From DATKWV01 sp035529405 (GTDB lineage Bacteria; Planctomycetota; Phycisphaerae; Sedimentisphaerales; Anaerobacaceae), in contig DATKWV010000117.1 of NCBI GenBank assembly GCA_035529405.1, positions 1 through 10,917 on the forward strand: a stretch of 10,917 bases of DNA, read 5' to 3'. A model generated the notes under the pieces. That model saw only the letters and a list, made by a program, of their open reading frames with translations. It was not told where the DNA came from and did not search any database. Positions 7,054-10,917 of the stretch are shown here, piece by piece (the first letter of the stretch is position 1; each line of letters opens with the position of its first letter). The position numbers and the translations under genes are program-made.

Positions 7054-7293
7054 TTACACGTCCTTGTATCTTCTGGTTTTGTCTGCAGCAAGGCCTTTTC
7101 CGATTGCCGCCAGAAGCCTTACCTCAAGTGATATAAGCAGAAACACCGGGCCTAAAAGCAGACTGAATATAATCACGAAGTCCCGTGTTGCACTGTCGAA
7201 GTCGATGTGACTGTCCTCGACAAACGTGGCCTTGGTGTTGTAATAGGCCAGCGCCGCCGTCAGCAGCCACACCAATACCCATACAAGCACCAT
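7054..7293 (-). CDS. Small two-helix membrane protein, function unknown
   Basis: A 79-residue protein that I do not recognise. Residues about 2-18 (VLVWVLVWLLTAALAYY) and 38-56 (DFVIIFSLLLGPVFLLIS) are hydrophobic enough to span the inner membrane. A polar, acidic loop (FVEDSHIDFDSATR) joins them, and the basic tail GKGLAADKTRRYKDV suggests a cytoplasmic C-terminus. A strong ribosome binding site (AAAGGGGG on the minus strand, 7 nt before the ATG at 7293) and a good upstream promoter support a real gene despite its size. It converges on the beta-helix gene, ending 47 nt from it, and is divergent from the permease gene. Nothing in the sequence ties it to either. Confidence 0.75.
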   Translation of the reverse strand: MVLVWVLVWLLTAALAYYNTKATFVEDSHIDFDSATRDFVIIFSLLLGPVFLLISLEVRLLAAIGKGLAADKTRRYKDV

Positions 7294-7364
7294 TTTCGTA
7301 CCCCCTTTTGTTCTGTTTAAGTACCCTCCATGGAATGATTTAACCGCGTTTTCCTGCTGTGTTT

Positions 7365-7393
7365 ATTATAGCATTTTACAATCGCCGATTCAA
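7365..7393 (-). promoter_or_regulatory. Candidate promoter of the small membrane protein gene
   Basis: Read on the minus strand, TTGAAT (plus-strand 7388-7393) is followed after 17 nt by a perfect TATAAT (plus-strand 7365-7370). Transcription would start near 7358 and leave a leader of about 65 nt before the ATG at 7293. The spacing is optimal and the -10 box exact, making this the best promoter match in the 229-nt divergent intergenic region (7294-7522). Confidence 0.5.
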
Positions 7394-7454
7394 GTATTTT
7401 CCCGGCTGCGGGCAAAGATGTCGGCCGGACCGGCAAAAATTTGGAAAAAATGTG

Positions 7455-7482
7455 TTCACTAACCGGTTTTGGCCTATATTAT
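7455..7482 (+). promoter_or_regulatory. Possible promoter of the purine permease gene
   Basis: TTCACT (7455-7460) and TATTAT (7477-7482) are separated by 16 nt and lie about 40 nt upstream of the permease ATG. The -35 match is weak (4 of 6) and the AT-rich stretch offers overlapping -10 choices, so the exact site is uncertain. The rest of the intergenic region upstream holds small GC palindromes (7401-7412 and 7424-7434) of unclear meaning and no recognisable purine riboswitch. Confidence 0.3.
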
Positions 7483-7522
7483 ATGCCTTGCGAAGTAATC
7501 CTTCAGGATATGGGGTGCAGAT

Positions 7523-8812
7523 ATGATTGGAAAGTTTTTTCAGCTTGCGCAAAAAAACACAACCATAAAGGTTGAGTTTCTGGCCGGTCTGACGACTTTT
7601 CTGACAATGGCGTACATAATTTTCGTAAATCCGGCTACTCTGGCCCAGGCCGGTATGGATAAGCAGGCCCTTATAGCCGTTACCTGCCTTATCAGCGCCG
7701 CATCCACAATTGCGGTCGGCCTGCTTGCCAATGCCCCAATCGCAATGGCGCCGGGAATGGGCCTGAATGCCTTTTTCGCCTACAGCCTGGTGCTGGGTGA
7801 TAAAATAAGCTGGCAAACGGCTTTAGGTGTTGTTTTTCTGTCGGGGGTACTGTTTTTTCTGCTGACGGTGCTGGGACTTCGCAAGCGCATAATTGAAGCC
7901 ATACCATCCAGCCTTATTGCCGCCATATCGGTCGGTATAGGCCTGTTTATAACGTTCATAGGCCTTGTCAATCTGGGCCTGGTAGTCAAGAACCCCGTAA
8001 CGCTTGTATCGGTAGGTAAATTGACGCCCACAATCGGCATAGGCCTTTGCGGGCTGCTGGTAATGGTATTTTTTGAAATAAGAAAAGTTACCGGTGCGCT
8101 GCTTATCGGCATAATTTCTTCCACGGCGTTGGCGGCGGCCTGCGGCTACATAGAAAAACCCGCCCAGCTGTTTTCGCTGCATCTGGACGTAAGCAAGATC
8201 GCCCTGCAGCTTGACATATTGGCAGCTTTGAAATGGAGCATGTTCGGCAGTATTTTTACCTTGATGTTTATGGACATGTTCGATAGTGTCGGTACGTTAA
8301 TGGCCTGCTGTCGTCAGGCAAACATGATTGACGAAAAAGGCCAAGTCAAAGGGGTGGACAGGCTGCTGGTTATTGACTCGCTGGCAACCGTGGCAGGCGC
8401 GGCGCTTGGAACATCGACAACCACCGCATACGTGGAATCGGCAGCCGGTATCGAGCAGGGAGGGCGGTCGGGGCTGGCCTCAGTTGTTACGGGGTCATTA
8501 TTCCTGCTTGCGGTGTTGTTTGTACCGGTGCTTCAGGTTGTGCCGACGTTCGCAACGGCGCCTGCACTTATTATGGTCGGATTGTTTATGGTAAGGGAGG
8601 TTAAAAAAATCGATTTCACCGACCTGCAGCAGGCCTTCCCCGCTTACATTATCATGGTAATGATTGCCTTAAGCTACAGTATCAGCAAAGGCCTGGCCTT
8701 CGGTTTTATATCTTTCACGGTCGCCAAGCTGGTGTCGGGCAACGCAAGAGACGTCAAGCCTGTAATGTGGCTTATTACCCTGTTGTCTGTGCTGTTTTTC
8801 ATAGTCGATTAA
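7523..8812 (+). CDS. NCS2-family purine permease, AzgA/PbuG type (guanine/hypoxanthine/adenine)
   Basis: This 429-residue inner-membrane transporter belongs to the AzgA-like branch of NCS2, which imports purine bases by proton symport. Signature blocks in order: TTIKVEFLAGLTTFLTMAYI near residue 13, APGMGLNAFFAYS (76 onward), MDMFDSVGTLMA (250 onward), and GTSTTTAYVESAAGIEQGG (296 onward), followed by hydrophobic helices to the C-terminus. Length is normal for the family. The number of hydrophobic segments fits the 14-helix NCS2 fold (7+7 inverted repeat). The start is supported by GGGGTG at 7512-7517, 5 nt upstream. Which purine is preferred cannot be read from the sequence. No purine metabolism gene is nearby, so a general salvage role is inferred. 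Confidence 0.93.
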   Translation: MIGKFFQLAQKNTTIKVEFLAGLTTFLTMAYIIFVNPATLAQAGMDKQALIAVTCLISAASTIAVGLLANAPIAMAPGMGLNAFFAYSLVLGDKISWQTALGVVFLSGVLFFLLTVLGLRKRIIEAIPSSLIAAISVGIGLFITFIGLVNLGLVVKNPVTLVSVGKLTPTIGIGLCGLLVMVFFEIRKVTGALLIGIISSTALAAACGYIEKPAQLFSLHLDVSKIALQLDILAALKWSMFGSIFTLMFMDMFDSVGTLMACCRQANMIDEKGQVKGVDRLLVIDSLATVAGAALGTSTTTAYVESAAGIEQGGRSGLASVVTGSLFLLAVLFVPVLQVVPTFATAPALIMVGLFMVREVKKIDFTDLQQAFPAYIIMVMIALSYSISKGLAFGFISFTVAKLVSGNARDVKPVMWLITLLSVLFFIVD

Positions 8813-8818
8813 CTGTTT

Positions 8819-8851
8819 GTGACAATCAAAAAGCAATGTCACCTTTGTGAC
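8819..8851 (+). promoter_or_regulatory. Cluster of three GTGAC half-sites, possible operator
   Basis: The sequence TTTGTGAC occurs twice, 28 nt apart (8816-8823 and 8844-8851). The inverted form TGTCAC lies between them (8837-8842), making a perfect 6-nt inverted repeat with 8819-8824 and a 5-nt one with 8847-8851. It lies in the 60-nt gap between the permease and the PEBP lipoprotein gene, just upstream of its ribosome binding site. It may bind a dimeric regulator or form an RNA stem. It does not match the CRP/FNR consensus spacing, so the binding protein is unknown. Confidence 0.3.
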
Positions 8852-8872
8852 CATTCGCAAAGGAGAAAAGTC

Positions 8873-9436
8873 ATGTTAAAAAAAGCCTTGCTTTCGTGTT
8901 TTGTCGCTTTATTATTGTTTTGTTCGTGCAAACCCAGCCAACAGCCGGCATCCGAACCGGCAGGAGAAAAGAAAATGGAAATCAAAATCACAAGTTCGGC
9001 ATTCGAAGACGGCGGCCTGATACCGCCCAAATACACCTGCGACGGCGCTGATGTTTCTCCGCCGCTGCAATGGCAGAAGGCGCCTGCAGGTACGGCAAGC
9101 ATAGCTGTTATATGTGATGACCCCGACGCACCGATGGGCACTTTCGTGCACTGGGTTTTGTTCAATCTGCCCGCCGACACTACCCAACTGGCTGAGAACA
9201 TACCCGCGGTAGACACATTGCCCAACGGGGCAAAACAGGGTGTCAGTGATTTTCGCAGGGTCGGTTACGGCGGACCGTGCCCGCCCAGCGGCACGCACAG
9301 GTACTTTTTCAAAATCTACGCCGTCGATGCGAAATTCGATATACCCGGCCGGGCTGACAAGGCCGCCCTGCTGAAGGCAATGACGGAACATATCCTCGGC
9401 CAGGGACAGCTTATCGGCAAGTATAAAAGAAAATGA
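8873..9436 (+). CDS. YbhB/YbcL-family (PEBP, Raf-kinase-inhibitor-like) protein, predicted lipoprotein
   Basis: A 187-residue member of the phosphatidylethanolamine-binding protein superfamily. Motifs: SSAFEDGGLIPPKYTCDGAD near the start of the domain, DPDAP (83-87), HWVLFNLP with His93, and GGPCPPSGTHRYFFKIYAVD (Gly133 onward with His142), which together form the anion-binding pocket of the family. The physiological ligand of bacterial YbhB-type proteins is not settled. The N-terminus is unusual: a hydrophobic signal followed by LFCSC, a non-ideal but plausible lipobox with Cys19, and a Ser/Pro/Glu-rich linker before the domain. I chose ATG 8873 over the in-frame GTG 8819 because AAGGAG (8860-8865) lies 7 nt upstream and the signal peptide then starts the protein. 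It could be co-transcribed with the permease (60-nt gap). Confidence 0.92.
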   Translation: MLKKALLSCFVALLLFCSCKPSQQPASEPAGEKKMEIKITSSAFEDGGLIPPKYTCDGADVSPPLQWQKAPAGTASIAVICDDPDAPMGTFVHWVLFNLPADTTQLAENIPAVDTLPNGAKQGVSDFRRVGYGGPCPPSGTHRYFFKIYAVDAKFDIPGRADKAALLKAMTEHILGQGQLIGKYKRK

Positions 9437-9446
9437 CGACGCCCCG

Positions 9447-9473
9447 CCGGCCATAAAAAGACCGGACGTTTTT
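9447..9473 (+). terminator. Weak candidate intrinsic terminator
   Basis: CCGGCC (9447-9452) can pair with GACCGG (9460-9465) with one C-A mismatch around an A-rich 7-nt loop, followed by AC and then GTTTTT (T-run 9469-9473). It starts 10 nt after the PEBP stop codon. The stem is short, so termination may be partial. A second small hairpin, GGCG-CTTT-CGCC (9484-9495), lies just downstream without a T-run. Confidence 0.35.
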
Positions 9474-9530
9474 AAGACTCGCAGGCGCTTTCGCCGACTA
9501 AAAATGTGATAACTATCAGGAGAGAAAAGC

Positions 9531-10917
9531 ATGAAATACATCCGTACCACTGCAGCTTTATTTTTTGTATTCGCTGTTACATACTCAGTCGATGCCCAAA
9601 ACCGCATTGCAGAAAAAAAGTCCGTTGATTTTGAATCCCTGACAGACTTTATAACCTGCGACCTGTTTGACCCGGATTTTCTTTACGGTGACTGTGCTTA
9701 TACGGGTGTGATTTCGGCCTCGGACGGCAAGCTTTATTTCTTTGTCAGCAGCCACAACAGCGATTACGCCGCGCGATTTTACAGCTTTGACCCCGCCAAA
9801 GAAAAAATTACCCTTCTGGGTGAAATGGACAAGGTCCTCGGCGAAGACGCCAAAAAGCAGATTTCGCACGGCAAAGTGCATACGCAGCTTTTTGAACATA
9901 AGAATAAGCTGTGGTTCGCCACACACATATCACATTACAAGGACGGCCTTCCCAGTACAAATTATCGCGGCAAAATACCCTACAGCGGCGGCCATTTTGT
10001 AAGCTATGACCTCCAAACCGGCCAGTTCACGGACCTTGCCCGCATATTCGGCAGCGAAGGCATAATTACAATGACTATGGACAAACACAACGAAGTTTTG
10101 TACGGCCTGACCTGGCCCACAGGCGTACTGGTTTCCTACGATATAAAAAACAACGACCTGCGATACTGGGGCGCCGTACAAAAAATAGCCGAATGGGGAC
10201 ACCGCGGCGGCACCGAATGGGACATGATATGCCGAACGCTGGCCATCGACCCGTGCGACTTTGTTTACGGCTCAACTATGGACGGCTCAATCTGGAAATA
10301 CGACGCAAGCCAGCCCAGAAGAGTAAGCTTTATAAAAGGTCTTGATTTGTCACGTGTGCCGTTTTCGCAGTCCGCTAAAGAAAGCACCAGGGGAGATTTC
10401 AAGAACGGCTGGCGAACAATAGAGTGGAATGACAAAACCAATACCTTCTGGGGCCTGCACTTTCATTGCACAACATTGTTTGAGTTTGACCCCGCCGGTG
10501 ATTACATAAGGGCTGTGGATGAATTAAGACCACAGGCCTACCGCGGTATGCCCACAAACCCCGAGACAAGCCAGCTGGGATTTATGGTCGGGCCTGAAAA
10601 CACGATTTTTTATCTTGCCGACGGCCCCGCGGTACAAATGCAGGAAAGGCGCACCCTGCAGTCCAATCTGTATTTGATTACCTACCAGATTGACAAGCAG
10701 AAATACAGCGACCACGGCCCGATATTATCAAAGGACGGAAGACGCGTATTCTTCGGCGAAAGCATAGCTATTGGTGCCGACGACCATATTTACTCCGTGG
10801 CATGGGTGGAGGTTGCCGACAAGGAGAGGATCCAGCAGTTACGGGCCGCACGAACCAAAGGAGCACCTGCTGAAACAGCCAGGGCCGTCTATGAGATGCT
10901 GCTGGTCCGCCTGCCCA
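9531..10917 (+). CDS. Secreted beta-propeller-like protein, 3' end outside window
   Basis: The frame is open from ATG 9531 to the end of the window (462 codons, no stop), so the C-terminus is missing. AGGAGA (9518-9523) lies 7 nt upstream. The first 22 residues are a Sec signal peptide, probably cut after SVDA before QNR; no lipobox is present. The mature part shows repeated short strand blocks typical of propeller blades: KLYFFVSS, ARFYSFDPAKEKITLLGE, KLWFATHISHY, GGHFVSYDLQTGQFTDLA, LYGLTWPTGVLVSYDI (from 191), VYGSTMDGSIWKYD, FWGLHFHCTTLFEFDPAG (from 306), and IFYLADG. His113 and His117 (HGKVHT) and the GLTWPTG block stand out as possible active or binding positions. I do not recognise a characterised family. 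Similar secreted propellers include sugar-binding and lyase-type enzymes, but no function can be assigned. Confidence 0.85.
   Translation, partial: MKYIRTTAALFFVFAVTYSVDAQNRIAEKKSVDFESLTDFITCDLFDPDFLYGDCAYTGVISASDGKLYFFVSSHNSDYAARFYSFDPAKEKITLLGEMDKVLGEDAKKQISHGKVHTQLFEHKNKLWFATHISHYKDGLPSTNYRGKIPYSGGHFVSYDLQTGQFTDLARIFGSEGIITMTMDKHNEVLYGLTWPTGVLVSYDIKNNDLRYWGAVQKIAEWGHRGGTEWDMICRTLAIDPCDFVYGSTMDGSIWKYDASQPRRVSFIKGLDLSRVPFSQSAKESTRGDFKNGWRTIEWNDKTNTFWGLHFHCTTLFEFDPAGDYIRAVDELRPQAYRGMPTNPETSQLGFMVGPENTIFYLADGPAVQMQERRTLQSNLYLITYQIDKQKYSDHGPILSKDGRRVFFGESIAIGADDHIYSVAWVEVADKERIQQLRAARTKGAPAETARAVYEMLLVRLP

Noticed and set aside
7021..7056. Inverted repeat TAACGC / GCGTTA as a bidirectional terminator between the convergent genes
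   Set aside because: The stem is only 6 bp with a 24-nt loop and has no T-run on either strand, so it is likely chance. One arm overlaps the minus-strand stop codon.
7294..7522. Purine riboswitch upstream of the purine permease
   Set aside because: I could not find the conserved purine-riboswitch core or its three-way junction. The small GC palindromes at 7401-7412 and 7424-7434 do not fit the pattern.
8912..9607. Minus-strand open frame of 231 residues over the PEBP gene
   Set aside because: It is antisense to a strongly conserved PEBP coding region. The frame is open because of the codon composition of the real gene and shows no recognisable motif.

Overview
The window looks like a piece of a diderm bacterial chromosome with roughly balanced GC content. 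My best guess is a planctomycete of the Phycisphaerae/Sedimentisphaerales type, probably from an uncultured lineage. This is inference. It rests on the several predicted lipoproteins and secreted proteins, an algal- or host-glycan type beta-helix hydrolase, a secreted propeller protein, and short intergenic repeats of a style I associate with such genomes. No taxonomic marker is present apart from xseA/xseB and a tRNA.

Layout. (1) Positions 1-1152: the 3' part of xseA, then xseB 9 nt later (the two subunits of exonuclease VII), a 21-nt tandem repeat, and a tRNA-Leu(UAG). (2) Positions 1208-7006: a promoter followed by five same-strand envelope genes. They are a COG3014-type lipoprotein, a YcfL-like lipoprotein, an LpoB-like lipoprotein, a secreted FlgT/CsgG-like three-domain protein, and a lipoprotein beta-helix resembling alpha-1,3-galactosidases of family GH110. 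The first three are tightly spaced and each has a clear ribosome binding site. A 138-nt gap with a short repeat and a hairpin separates the third from the fourth. (3) Positions 7054-7522: a small two-helix membrane protein on the minus strand and a 229-nt divergent intergenic region holding promoters for both directions. (4) Positions 7523-9436: an AzgA/PbuG-type purine permease, then a YbhB/YbcL (PEBP) protein predicted here to be a lipoprotein. (5) Positions 9531-end: a secreted beta-propeller-like protein that runs off the window.

How the genes fit together. The core of region 2 (YcfL next to LpoB) matches the gene order known from enterobacteria, where LpoB is an outer-membrane lipoprotein that activates the peptidoglycan synthase PBP1b. 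Here it sits with COG3014 and a FlgT/CsgG-like partner, suggesting an outer-membrane/periplasm module. The LpoB-like protein lacks the long linker of the E. coli protein. The GH110-like enzyme may simply be co-located or may be part of the same transcript. The permease, PEBP lipoprotein and propeller are ordinary accessory genes with no obvious link to region 2. I see no CRISPR array, phage, transposase or canonical riboswitch.
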